Positions 1 to 10,009 of a stretch of DNA of 38,154 nucleotides are shown piece by piece; within the stretch, counting starts at the first letter, position 1; each line of letters opens with the position of its first letter. Source of the DNA: an uncultured Actinobacillus sp. (lineage in GTDB: Bacteria > Pseudomonadota > Gammaproteobacteria > Enterobacterales > Pasteurellaceae); NCBI RefSeq assembly GCF_945915845.1, contig NZ_CAMEFX010000019.1, positions 1 to 38,154 of the forward strand, written 5' to 3'. Below the pieces are notes generated by a model. That model was given only the letters and a program-made list of their open reading frames with translations. It did no database searches and was not told the DNA's origin. The translations under genes were made by a program, and so were the position numbers.

Positions 1-147
1 ATTTTTATATTTAGGATCTGAAAGAATAGCTTTATATAAGCCCAGTTTTAATAAAGCAATCTCTTTTTGCGGAATATTTTCCTCTTTTGCTAATAAATGC
101 AACGTAGCATTTTCTTTTTTAGGAAAGATTTTTCTAAAAAAAGACAT
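1..147 (-). CDS. Partial ORF, N-terminus of an unknown protein running off the left edge
   Basis: The minus strand has an ATG at 147-145 preceded by a good ribosome-binding site (AAGGAAAT). From there 49 codons run without a stop to the window edge. The visible N-terminus begins MSFFRKIFPKKENATL and is rich in Lys, Glu and Leu. It has no signal peptide and no motif I recognise. It follows ugd on the same strand with a 176-bp gap, so it is probably the next gene of the polysaccharide locus. The function cannot be named from 49 residues. Confidence 0.6.
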   Translation of the reverse strand, partial: MSFFRKIFPKKENATLHLLAKEENIPQKEIALLKLGLYKAILSDPKYKN

Positions 148-223
148 TGTGATTTCCTTATTTAAAAAGGTGCGTTTCCCCCCGAACTGCTGATAAACAT
201 AAATCACACTCCGTCTTTGTAAT

Positions 224-243
224 GGACGCCAAGCGTGGCGTCC
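224..243. repeat. Perfect GC-rich palindrome (8-bp arms)
   Basis: GGACGCCA (224-231), a 4-base loop, then TGGCGTCC (236-243) form a perfect hairpin in otherwise AT-rich spacer between ugd and the left-edge gene. No T-run follows on either strand, so it is not a classical intrinsic terminator. It looks like a dispersed REP-like palindrome. Only one copy is present in this window. Confidence 0.5.
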
Positions 244-283
244 CTACAATACCGCTATTTATTTTGGGGTTGTCAGCAATCTG

Positions 284-303
284 AAGTGCGCATAAACGCA
301 CTT
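284..303. repeat. Inverted pair of truncated uptake-signal cores
   Basis: AAGTGCG (284-290) and CGCACTT (297-303) form a 7-bp stem with a 6-base loop, 20 bases beyond the ugd stop. The pairing resembles the paired uptake-signal terminators found elsewhere in the window, but each arm lacks the final GT of AAGTGCGGT. There is no U-tract on the minus strand, so it is at best a weak terminator or RNA-end stabiliser for ugd. Confidence 0.4.
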
Positions 304-323
304 ATTAAAAATACCATCAAAAA

Positions 324-1496
324 CTATGAGTCTCGTCCGAAAATATCTTTGGAATAAACTTTATCCATACAATCTAGCAATTCTTCGGCAACTCTATTGG
401 CAATAATAACATCTGTATATTGTTTAAATTCGGCTAAAGAATGAATAACTTTAATACCATTAAACATATCTTCGTTAAGTTGCGGTTCATAGATAACAAC
501 TTCAACACCTTCGCCACGCAAGCGCTTAATAATGCCACGAATAGCTGAGGCTCTAAAATTATCCGAACCTGATTTCATAATCAAACGATAGACACCAACA
601 ACTTGAGGATTATATTTTAAAATCTCGTTGGCAATAAAATCTTTACGTGTATCATTTGATTGCACAATTGCTTGAATTAAATTTTGTGGTACATCATTAT
701 AATTCGCTAATAATTGTTTAGTATCTTTTGGTAAACAATAACCACCATAACCAAAACTCGGATTATTATAATGCTCACCAATTCGCGGATCTAAACTTAC
801 GCCCTGAATAATTTGCTTAGTATTTAAACCACGCATAGAAGCATAAGTATCCAACTCATTAAAATAAGCTACTCGCATTGCTAAATATGTATTTGAGAAT
901 AATTTAATCGCCTCTGCTTCAGTATTATCCACAAAAAGAATCGGAACATCTTTTTTAATTGCACCTTGTTGTAAAAGTGCGGCGAAAATTTCTGCTCTTT
1001 CAGAATGTTCCCCCACAATAATTCGGCTAGGATATAAATTATCGTATAGGGCTTTTCCTTCACGCAAAAATTCCGGCGAGAAAATAATATTTTGAGTATT
1101 AAATTTTGTTTTTGCTTTTTCAGTAAAACCAACCGGAATAGTTGATTTAATAATCATTACCGCATTTTGATTATATTCCAACACATCACTTATGACTTTT
1201 TCTACGCTTGACGTATCGAAAAAATTAGTATTTGGATCGTAATCCGTCGGTGTAGCGATAATCACAAAATCCGCATCTTGATAAGCTAATTTTGGATCTG
1301 TGCTAGCGGTTAAATTTAATGCTTTTTTTGCTAAATATTCTTCTAATAAGTCATCGGAAATTGGCGATTGAAATTGTTTAATCTTCTCAACCCGTTCGCT
1401 ATTAATATCAAATAGCATTACTTGATTATGCTGAGCAAGCAATACTGCATTGGATAACCCAACATAACCTGCACCGGCAATTGTTATTTTTTTCAT
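324..1496 (-). CDS. ugd: UDP-glucose 6-dehydrogenase
   Basis: This cytosolic enzyme oxidises UDP-glucose to UDP-glucuronate with two NAD+, supplying glucuronic acid for surface polysaccharide. The 390-residue length matches the short Ugd class of about 388 residues. The N-terminal Rossmann motif GAGYVGLS is at residues 8-15. The catalytic Cys is Cys254 in [11 protein letters not shown], and the central helix and C-terminal UDP-binding domain follow. The ATG is preceded by AAGGAAATT. It lies 9 bases after manC on the same strand, so the two are probably co-transcribed. Together they indicate that the locus makes both GDP-mannose and UDP-GlcA. The family assignment is firm. Which polysaccharide it serves is inferred from the neighbours. 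Confidence 0.95.
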   Translation of the reverse strand: MKKITIAGAGYVGLSNAVLLAQHNQVMLFDINSERVEKIKQFQSPISDDLLEEYLAKKALNLTASTDPKLAYQDADFVIIATPTDYDPNTNFFDTSSVEKVISDVLEYNQNAVMIIKSTIPVGFTEKAKTKFNTQNIIFSPEFLREGKALYDNLYPSRIIVGEHSERAEIFAALLQQGAIKKDVPILFVDNTEAEAIKLFSNTYLAMRVAYFNELDTYASMRGLNTKQIIQGVSLDPRIGEHYNNPSFGYGGYCLPKDTKQLLANYNDVPQNLIQAIVQSNDTRKDFIANEILKYNPQVVGVYRLIMKSGSDNFRASAIRGIIKRLRGEGVEVVIYEPQLNEDMFNGIKVIHSLAEFKQYTDVIIANRVAEELLDCMDKVYSKDIFGRDS

Positions 1497-1505
1497 AGAA
1501 TTTCC

Positions 1506-2897
1506 TTAGTTATTAAACCTTACTATATCATCTTCTTCTAAGTATCCTCCCACTTGCACTTCAATAAGCTCAAGGGGAACTTTTCCTGGATTTTCTAAAT
1601 AGTGAGTGGCACCAATCGGAATGTAGATAGATTGATTTTCTGTTAGTAAGCTTTCTATGCCATTAATATTAACTTTAGCCGTTCCTGCAACAACGATCCA
1701 ATGTTCAGAACGATGATAGTGCATTTGTGTTGAGAGTCGTTCATTTGGTCTTACGGTAATTCGTTTAACTTGATATCGTGAGCCAACATCAATGGAATCT
1801 TGTTTTCCCCAACGTTTAAACACTTCTCTGTGAAGTTTGGTTTCTTTGCGATTAGCAGCCTGTAATTGTTTTACAATTAATTTAACATCTTGAGAATGTT
1901 CTTTTGTTGTAACTAATACCGCATCTTTTGTTTGAACTACAACAGCATTTTGAATTCCTACTGTAGTAATTAGCCCAACTTCCGAGAAAATATAATTATT
2001 TGGGCTGTTAATGCATACTACATCACCTTGTTTAACATTACCTTGTTCATCTTTCTCAGACACATCCCATAACGATGACCAAGCCCCTACATCGCTCCAA
2101 CCAGCATCCATAGGTACAACTACAGCATCTGAGGTATGTTCCATCACAGCATAATCAATAGAATCCTCAGGACAATGTCTAAAAATATTCGCATTGATAC
2201 GAATAAAGTCTAAGTCATGTTCTAAACATTCTGTTGCTTTCTGACAGTGATCATATATATCAAAACGATACTTTCTTAATTCTGACAAATAAACACTTGC
2301 TTTGCATGCAAACATTCCACTATTCCAAAGATAATTGCCATCTTCTAAATAATGCTGTGCGGTGTCTAAATCTGGTTTTTCAACAAATTTATTTACTAAA
2401 AAGCCGGCATGTTCCAGTTTTTCTCCGCATTGAATATAGCCATATCCTGTTTCAGGGGATTTAGGCACAATCCCAAAGGTAACTAATTTATTATTCTCTA
2501 CATATGGTAGTGCTTGGCGGATGGATTCTTGAAATGCTCCTACATTAGTGATGACATGATCGGCTGCAAGAACAAGAAGGTTTACATCTTTTTGTTGATA
2601 AGTTGTAATAAACGCAGCAAGAGCAATTGCAGGTGCAGTGTTCCGACCAATCGGCTCAAGAATAATATTGTGATTTAACATATCAATTTGACGCAACTGT
2701 TCTGCAACGATAAAACGGTGTTCCTCATTACAAATAACAAGTGGCGGTAAACAATCTAAGCCTTGTAATCTTTGAATTGTTGCCTGTAGCATACTCGTAT
2801 TACCATAGAGCCTTTGAAACTGCTTCGGATATGATTCACGAGAAAGTGGCCATAAACGACTACCAGTACCACCAGCCATAATAATTGGTTGAAACAT
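1506..2897 (-). CDS. manC: Mannose-1-phosphate guanylyltransferase / mannose-6-phosphate isomerase
   Basis: This bifunctional cytosolic enzyme makes GDP-mannose. The N-terminal nucleotidyltransferase domain has the pyrophosphorylase signature [20 protein letters not shown] at residues 7-26 and FVEKPD in the middle. The C-terminal cupin (PMI-like) carries the metal-binding MHYHRSEHW segment. The 463-residue length fits the type II ManC/AlgA family. The start is secured by AAGGAG six bases upstream. A 233-bp, very AT-rich gap (2898-3130) separates it from the esterase-like gene upstream, so a promoter of its own is possible, although I cannot pick a convincing one. No phosphomannomutase (manB) or GDP-mannose-processing gene is visible here; these could lie left of the window. 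Confidence 0.94.
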   Translation of the reverse strand: MFQPIIMAGGTGSRLWPLSRESYPKQFQRLYGNTSMLQATIQRLQGLDCLPPLVICNEEHRFIVAEQLRQIDMLNHNIILEPIGRNTAPAIALAAFITTYQQKDVNLLVLAADHVITNVGAFQESIRQALPYVENNKLVTFGIVPKSPETGYGYIQCGEKLEHAGFLVNKFVEKPDLDTAQHYLEDGNYLWNSGMFACKASVYLSELRKYRFDIYDHCQKATECLEHDLDFIRINANIFRHCPEDSIDYAVMEHTSDAVVVPMDAGWSDVGAWSSLWDVSEKDEQGNVKQGDVVCINSPNNYIFSEVGLITTVGIQNAVVVQTKDAVLVTTKEHSQDVKLIVKQLQAANRKETKLHREVFKRWGKQDSIDVGSRYQVKRITVRPNERLSTQMHYHRSEHWIVVAGTAKVNINGIESLLTENQSIYIPIGATHYLENPGKVPLELIEVQVGGYLEEDDIVRFNN

Positions 2898-3130
2898 TAT
2901 AACTCCTTACAATGCTTTAAAAATTAAAATCACTTAAAAATCTAATATTAATAGTTTATAACCTACATCCTACTTACAAAGATATACAAATATCTCTATT
3001 AAAATAAACTTGTTTAATTCTTAATATTAAAGTATGATTTTAATTATTTTATCACAATAAACGAATTCATCATTGCTAACTCTTAACTATAAATTACTTT
3101 CTAATTAATATAATTTTTATGAATATTTTC

Positions 3131-4414
3131 TTAAAGCTTCAAACTGTATATTAAAAATTTTTCAAAAGGCTTAAAATACTCCCATCTATCTAGCTTCTCT
3201 GTTTTATTTGATATAGAACCATCTTTCAATGGCGTAAGAAATTTATCTCCACATTTTATATAAACACCTAATTCTGTGGATATTTTCACTGGAAATAGAA
3301 CATTACTATGTATCTTATTATTTTTATTAAAAATATAGTATTTATCATCTTTCATACATATAAAATAATAAATTCCATTGATATCTATTTCTAAATAACC
3401 ATCATCAGATAGTATAGGATATATAATAGGTTTTATATCTTTCGTAAGTTGATTCTCAATAATATCTTCAGAATATGTTTCTAACCTATTTACCAGTAAA
3501 TTATAGCATAAGACCTGACCATGAACAGTTCTAAGCCAAGATTGCATAACATTGATACCTGAAGACAATTTTAGGAGTTGCTCAATCCCCCCCCCCCCCT
3601 TCTCAACAATTAACTGTCTTATTGCTTTCTCTCTAATTGATAATTCGATATTCTTAAAGTTGAATTTACTATATTTCAAAAGATAAAAGAATCTATTATT
3701 TCTGTTCAAAAATATCTTTTTTAACAAATGGGAAATATGAAATGGTTTATTTCGTTTTAAATATCTAATTTTAGATTTAATTACAGACAATTCGATATCT
3801 TCAAGTAAAAGATATTTCATTGTAGATGTATTTGCTATAATATTTTCGGAAGAATGGAATGAGAAACTTATATTTATAATATTTAAATCATTAATCACTT
3901 GATTTATTTTAAATACATGCTTAACATCTGTTGAATAAAAGGGGTCATAAGCCACATAGTATTTACATTCTTTAGAGATGTCCATTTCATTTATTTTCAT
4001 ATCCTGATGAAGATCAGGATTATAATATTTATAATATGTATTATCATCTATATCATTTATATTGATTGAAAATTGAGGGTCCAGAGCTATTACTTTATTT
4101 AATGTTAGTAATTTCGAATATTTTAAACATCCATACCCTCCCATACTTCCTCCATAGCCCACTTTTACAGGATATGAATTCAGAATATCATATATTGTGT
4201 TTAAAGAACTATATATACTAGAACTAGGATACCAATTAGCATCTTTAGGCATAAAACCTAAAATACTGATATGTAATTTTTCTGCAATAATACCCGCATA
4301 AATATTAATACCATTAGCTCTATTTAACATATTTCCAAAAGTTACTAATAAAGTCTTTCCCCCTCTATTAATATAAAGAACTTGCAGGTGATGATCTTCA
4401 TAAATAATACTCAT
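3131..4414 (-). CDS. Phase-variable esterase/acyltransferase-like protein of polysaccharide locus
   Basis: This 427-residue protein has no confident family name. The N-terminal half looks like an alpha/beta hydrolase. It has a nucleophile elbow GYGGSMGGYG with Ser90, and plausible partners Asp157 or Asp163 and His187 (FSFHSSE). The C-terminal ~150 residues (about 280-427) form a separate, unassigned beta-rich region. A G13 run encodes Lys272-Gly276 at the junction. The gene is open here, while loss or gain of one G gives a stop within nine codons. Composition is very AT-rich, like the neighbouring transferases. Its position between a GT4 gene and manC suggests modification of the polysaccharide, for example removal or addition of an acyl group. 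That is inference. No signal peptide is seen, so it should act in the cytoplasm. Confidence 0.75.
   Translation of the reverse strand: MSIIYEDHHLQVLYINRGGKTLLVTFGNMLNRANGINIYAGIIAEKLHISILGFMPKDANWYPSSSIYSSLNTIYDILNSYPVKVGYGGSMGGYGCLKYSKLLTLNKVIALDPQFSININDIDDNTYYKYYNPDLHQDMKINEMDISKECKYYVAYDPFYSTDVKHVFKINQVINDLNIINISFSFHSSENIIANTSTMKYLLLEDIELSVIKSKIRYLKRNKPFHISHLLKKIFLNRNNRFFYLLKYSKFNFKNIELSIREKAIRQLIVEKGGGGIEQLLKLSSGINVMQSWLRTVHGQVLCYNLLVNRLETYSEDIIENQLTKDIKPIIYPILSDDGYLEIDINGIYYFICMKDDKYYIFNKNNKIHSNVLFPVKISTELGVYIKCGDKFLTPLKDGSISNKTEKLDRWEYFKPFEKFLIYSLKL
3587..3599 (-). repeat. Poly-G (13) phase-variation tract inside a coding region
   Basis: Thirteen consecutive C on the plus strand read as G13 on the coding strand, spanning the last base of the Lys272 codon and four Gly codons. 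With 13 G the frame continues to residue 427. With 12 G the next codons end at TAA after about eight residues. With 14 G a TGA follows almost at once. Such a long homopolymer in a gene of roughly 28% GC is best explained as a slipped-strand contingency switch, unless it is a sequencing artefact. Confidence 0.85.
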
Positions 4415-4436
4415 ATTACACTCTATTTAAATAATA

Positions 4437-5549
4437 TTATAATGCTTTACTATATATATCATATAGTTTATTTGAATATTGCTCTAAATTATGCTCAGCA
4501 TAAATTCTACCTTGGTTAAGGTACGATAATTGTTTCAAACTACTCAAATTATGAAAAATATCTTCAAGTATAGATTCTAATTTAGTCCTGACATCTTCAT
4601 ACAAAGATGGAATAGAAGTCTCATCTTTAATAATTGGTCTCATAGTATAAGGAAGAGGGATTTGCCAATTTATATGATTAATCTCAGCCAATGCTCGAAT
4701 ATTTGTAGAAATTACAGGAACTCCTGCTGCTTGCATTTCTAATACAGAATATCCATATGTTTCAGCTAAAGTTGGTAATAATCCAACATGACAAGATGAT
4801 ATTAATGATAAGACCTCGCTATTAGTTAAACTTTGATAATAATAAATCCATGATTTATTTTCATTAATAAAGCTTTTTATCCATTCAATATCTTTTTCAG
4901 TACTATTTGTAGTATTATCAATAATTCTTAAATTAGAAACCAAATATAATTCTAATGGAAAGCCTTTATTGATTAAATTTTTTAATGCTAGTAACATAGG
5001 AACTCCACCTTTATTAATGAAATCCCTACCAACAAAAACTAATTTCAATTTTTCTATATGTTCAAATCTTTCTATATTATTTGGTAATAATTCTTGCGGA
5101 GGATGAAGAATTAATGTTTTATCTATTAAAATCTTTTTATCATTATCACTTAAATACGATTGTGCCAATTGCTGTATATCATAACATGATTTTGACATAG
5201 AAATAATTTGTAAACATGTATCACTTAATAAAATCTCTATCCCTTTCTCAAAAGCATCTTTTGTCCAAAATCTAGGAACTTTAGTTTCATAAGTGACAAC
5301 AAATGGCATATCACCAAAATTGATTTGATTAAAATAGTGAACTAGATCAACTTTTTTATCGTTTCTATTAATCCAAGAACTATTAAATAGTTCATTTTGA
5401 TTAAAGAATTCAGGATAGGAGGGAAATTCTATACTATTCACTTTTTCATAAATAGCAGAAGAGCATTTATTAATAAACAAACGTTCTTCTGCATAAGTAT
5501 TTCGTTCATAACCAATAGTAAAATTGTAACTCATACTTTTGTCCACCAT
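4437..5549 (-). CDS. Glycosyltransferase family 4 (GT-B fold)
   Basis: This is a predicted cytosolic retaining glycosyltransferase of 370 residues. Its C-terminal half shows the GT4 donor-binding pattern: a VFVGRDFINKGG segment (about residues 171-182), then PTLAETYGYSVLEMQAAGVP, which contains the E-x7-E motif, and VISTN. It has no signal peptide or membrane segment. An alternative ATG at 5534 (residue 6) has a GGTGG element 8 bases upstream, whereas the first ATG has no obvious ribosome-binding site, so the protein may be five residues shorter. It is 16 bases downstream of the three-module transferase, same strand. Donor and acceptor cannot be read from sequence; GDP-mannose is a reasonable guess given manC nearby. 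Confidence 0.85.
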   Translation of the reverse strand: MVDKSMSYNFTIGYERNTYAEERLFINKCSSAIYEKVNSIEFPSYPEFFNQNELFNSSWINRNDKKVDLVHYFNQINFGDMPFVVTYETKVPRFWTKDAFEKGIEILLSDTCLQIISMSKSCYDIQQLAQSYLSDNDKKILIDKTLILHPPQELLPNNIERFEHIEKLKLVFVGRDFINKGGVPMLLALKNLINKGFPLELYLVSNLRIIDNTTNSTEKDIEWIKSFINENKSWIYYYQSLTNSEVLSLISSCHVGLLPTLAETYGYSVLEMQAAGVPVISTNIRALAEINHINWQIPLPYTMRPIIKDETSIPSLYEDVRTKLESILEDIFHNLSSLKQLSYLNQGRIYAEHNLEQYSNKLYDIYSKAL

Positions 5550-5565
5550 AAGAATTAATTATATA

Positions 5566-8500
5566 TTAAATAGAACCAGTTAAAATATCATTGATAGTTT
5601 GTTGCATAGGTTTCCAATCATTTCTAAGCGCAACTTCATAAGCTTTCTGTCTCATTTTCTCTTTATCTTCTCTATTTAAATGATATGCCTTATGTAAAAT
5701 ATCATATAGATTATTATCAAAAATAAATCCATTTACTTCATTTTGAATAAGATCATTAACCACATCACATTTGGTCGCAATGACAGGAGATGCAAAGCTT
5801 AATGCTAATAAAATTGAGCCACTTGTTAAAATTTTCTTGTATGGTAATACAATAAAATCAGATGATTTTACATAACGCTGCAATTCATCATCTTTTATGA
5901 AACCTTCCTTAAACATAATCAAATTATTTGATTGTGATTCAACCATAGCTAGTAATTGTTCTTTATAACTCTTATCAGGAAAAGATCCTGCAATTGTCAA
6001 TCTAATATTATTATACTCTAATGCAAGTTTATTAAATGCTTGTATTAATTGTTCAATACCTTTATAAGCTCTCACTTGACCAAAGAATACAAAATGAATC
6101 TCATTTTCATGTAATTCAAAGCTTTCCCTAGATTGAGAAATAGATAAGTCATCCTTGTAACAACCTATATAATGACCATGCCTTGCTATAATAATTTTTT
6201 TCTCATCAAATTTATAATTATCAAGTAAATATCTTCTTCCCTCATCTGTATGAACTATAATATGATTAGAATATTTTAAAATACCATCCATTAAGATTTT
6301 TTCTGGAGTGATGTAGTTCAACTCATGTGGATGAAAATTATGCATTGTCCAAACTAATTTCCCTCCTAATTTTCTGAATAGTTCAAATAAATAAATATAA
6401 TAGTACGCAGCTTTATGTGCCTCTACTTTATCCAAAATATTTGCTTTTTGAATATATAAATCAGTCCAATGTAAATGGAATACAGTCACTTGATTTTTTA
6501 CATTCATACATCTAACTATTGCATCTATAATTGTTCCTCGTCCATTTAAATCTGATATTCCACCATATACTTTATTTAAATACGGATTCTTCTCATCCCA
6601 GAATGGATAATAATATAAATAAGCTTTATCTGGCTTATGTATATTTCTAACTTTTGCTAGAAATTCACAAGCATCATCATATCTTTGATTAGCAATCATA
6701 AAAGCCAAAATTTGATATTTAGGTTCACTATTAATGTTAAATAATGATATTGAATAATCTAATTGAAAACTTCTTATATTATCAAAAATCTCATCTCTAA
6801 GCTTTTTATCCTCCCATTTTCCAATAATAGTTAATTTATCAAACCATTCTGGAATAAATGACATAATTTTATGCTTAGTAATCATATAAAGACCTGATTC
6901 ACTTAAGATGTTAAGTGCTTGTTTTGTTCCACTGATTAAAGCTCTAAAATTATCAATATCCCACTCACTACGAGTAATAGTTTTAATACCTCTATTACAT
7001 ACTAAATGATAGACATCCTTAGGTAAAATAGTAACCTTATTTGCAACAGATAAACATTTTGCAATAAATGGTGGATCTTGATAATTTTTTAAAATTGGGT
7101 ATTCAATTTTATGTTTTTCAATCAAATCTCTTCTAATTAAAAAAGCTTGATGATCATATAAATTCCAACAATCAGGAGAGTTTTCTGGTAATTGATTAAT
7201 AGATAATTGAGATTGATAATTTCTTCCCCCCCATAGATTTTGAAATACTTTTCCAGACTTATAATCATAACCATACAAATAGCCCTTAAAAATATCTGAT
7301 CTATATTGTCTGGCCATAGACTTCATATATCCCAAACTTCCTTCAGGAAGAATATCATCGCAATCAATAAATCTTATATAAATTCCTGAGGCATAATTCA
7401 ATCCTACATTACGAGCATTAGACGCTCCCTTATTTTGAGATAGCGATACAATTTTATATTTTAATGTTTTAAAATCATAACTATTTAAAATATCTAACGT
7501 ATTATCTTTACTAAAATCATTTACCAGTATAATCTCATAATCACTATGATCTTGATTAATAATAGAATCTAAAAACTCTTTAATATAGTTTTGAGCATTA
7601 TATATAGGTGTAATTAAACTAATAATTGGTTGATCTTTTTGAATAGTAAAACCACCACAACCCCTTTTTCTATAATTACTTTTTTGAGTAACTTCTTTGT
7701 AAAAGGAATGGAATTTTGGATCAAAATCATTTATTCCAATATTTAAACTATCAAATTTATTGATATATACATTTACATTATTCAAATAACGATTCTTATA
7801 AATATCATCAACCCTACCATAACTCCATTTAAAATCATTCATCATCCGGTCAACAATTTGTCTTTTCCAAGAAGAATTATATAAATCTAATTTATTACTT
7901 AACCAATCATACATATCAAAAATAACATCTACTTTACCTTTGCTAAAACGAGATGCTGACATATTATCATTGCGATAAAAATAGAAAGGTTTCCAAGTAA
8001 CTTTAATTTTTTTAGCATGTATCATTGTTTGTATAAAAAATGATACATCTTGGTAAGATGCTCCCAGGCTTTCAGGTAAAATAATATTATTTTCAATAAG
8101 AAATTTTCTTCTATAAATAGATGTCCAAATTGCTGGTGGACTAGTTAAAATATGAGGGTTTATATTTGTATTAAAAGAATAGTCAAATTTCCCTTTTGGA
8201 GGCAATCCATATAGACCATCAAGCGGACCATCTTTAGTAAATGCGATGGCAGTAGCCCTAATAATATCTATATTAGCCTCTTCATAAGTTAATTTAATAA
8301 GCTCTTGATACATATTAGATGATATATAATCATCAGGCTCTACAATACCAATATATTCTCCTGTAGCATGTTTTAATCCTGTATTAAGTGCAGCTCCATA
8401 ACCAGAATTAGGTTGATTAATAATTTTAATAAAATCATATTTACTTTGATATTGATATAATATTTCAATACTAGAGTCTGTAGAACCATCATTAATACAA

Positions 8501-8811
8501 ATAATTTCTAATTCATCTATATTATGTTGAGATATAAGACTATCCAAACATTCCTTTATATATAATTCTACATTATATGTAGGAACTAAAATAGATATTT
8601 TAGGAGCTATATAGCTTTTTATTTTATTAGAAGAATTTATACCTTTTAACCTATTTTCACATATATCTATATTTAACTTAAATATACTTTCTAAGCGTTC
8701 ATCTTGTAAAATTAGATTTTTATATATAGCTAATGCTTCTGAATAGTTTCCTATATTCATTAACTTATTTGCTTTTGCGACTTGATTAAAATTACTCATT
8801 AGGTCTAACAT
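5566..8811 (-). CDS. Large multidomain glycosyltransferase: GT2 + GT2 + GT-B
   Basis: This 1081-residue protein combines three transferase modules. A short TPR-like segment (about 8-38) leads into a GT2 domain starting at ISILVPTYN (72-80), with acidic motif EPDD at 158-161. A second GT2 domain starts at ISLITPIYN (397-405), with FIDCDD at 481-486. A GT-B domain runs from about 755 to the end, with FHLHWTD, WTMHNFHPHE and the glycine-rich VFFGQVRAYKG segment. It probably adds several residues of a repeat unit or alternates two sugars. The ATG at 8811 directly abuts its GAGG, so Met5 (8799) may be the true start. The glf stop lies 7 bases upstream. A G7 run encodes Trp-Gly-Gly near 7226-7232. 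Substrates are unknown. Confidence 0.88.
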   Translation of the reverse strand: MLDLMSNFNQVAKANKLMNIGNYSEALAIYKNLILQDERLESIFKLNIDICENRLKGINSSNKIKSYIAPKISILVPTYNVELYIKECLDSLISQHNIDELEIICINDGSTDSSIEILYQYQSKYDFIKIINQPNSGYGAALNTGLKHATGEYIGIVEPDDYISSNMYQELIKLTYEEANIDIIRATAIAFTKDGPLDGLYGLPPKGKFDYSFNTNINPHILTSPPAIWTSIYRRKFLIENNIILPESLGASYQDVSFFIQTMIHAKKIKVTWKPFYFYRNDNMSASRFSKGKVDVIFDMYDWLSNKLDLYNSSWKRQIVDRMMNDFKWSYGRVDDIYKNRYLNNVNVYINKFDSLNIGINDFDPKFHSFYKEVTQKSNYRKRGCGGFTIQKDQPIISLITPIYNAQNYIKEFLDSIINQDHSDYEIILVNDFSKDNTLDILNSYDFKTLKYKIVSLSQNKGASNARNVGLNYASGIYIRFIDCDDILPEGSLGYMKSMARQYRSDIFKGYLYGYDYKSGKVFQNLWGGRNYQSQLSINQLPENSPDCWNLYDHQAFLIRRDLIEKHKIEYPILKNYQDPPFIAKCLSVANKVTILPKDVYHLVCNRGIKTITRSEWDIDNFRALISGTKQALNILSESGLYMITKHKIMSFIPEWFDKLTIIGKWEDKKLRDEIFDNIRSFQLDYSISLFNINSEPKYQILAFMIANQRYDDACEFLAKVRNIHKPDKAYLYYYPFWDEKNPYLNKVYGGISDLNGRGTIIDAIVRCMNVKNQVTVFHLHWTDLYIQKANILDKVEAHKAAYYYIYLFELFRKLGGKLVWTMHNFHPHELNYITPEKILMDGILKYSNHIIVHTDEGRRYLLDNYKFDEKKIIIARHGHYIGCYKDDLSISQSRESFELHENEIHFVFFGQVRAYKGIEQLIQAFNKLALEYNNIRLTIAGSFPDKSYKEQLLAMVESQSNNLIMFKEGFIKDDELQRYVKSSDFIVLPYKKILTSGSILLALSFASPVIATKCDVVNDLIQNEVNGFIFDNNLYDILHKAYHLNREDKEKMRQKAYEVALRNDWKPMQQTINDILTGSI

Positions 8812-8818
8812 CCTCTAT

Positions 8819-9988
<1,170 letters not shown>

Positions 9989-10009
9989 TTATGAAGATAA
10001 AAATTCACT

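Noticed and set aside
178-183. C6 run as a third phase-variation tract
   Set aside because: It is short, intergenic and upstream of the left-edge gene's ribosome-binding region only by coincidence. Six bases is within the range expected by chance.
224-243. Intrinsic terminator for ugd
   Set aside because: The stem is perfect but no U-tract follows on the minus strand.
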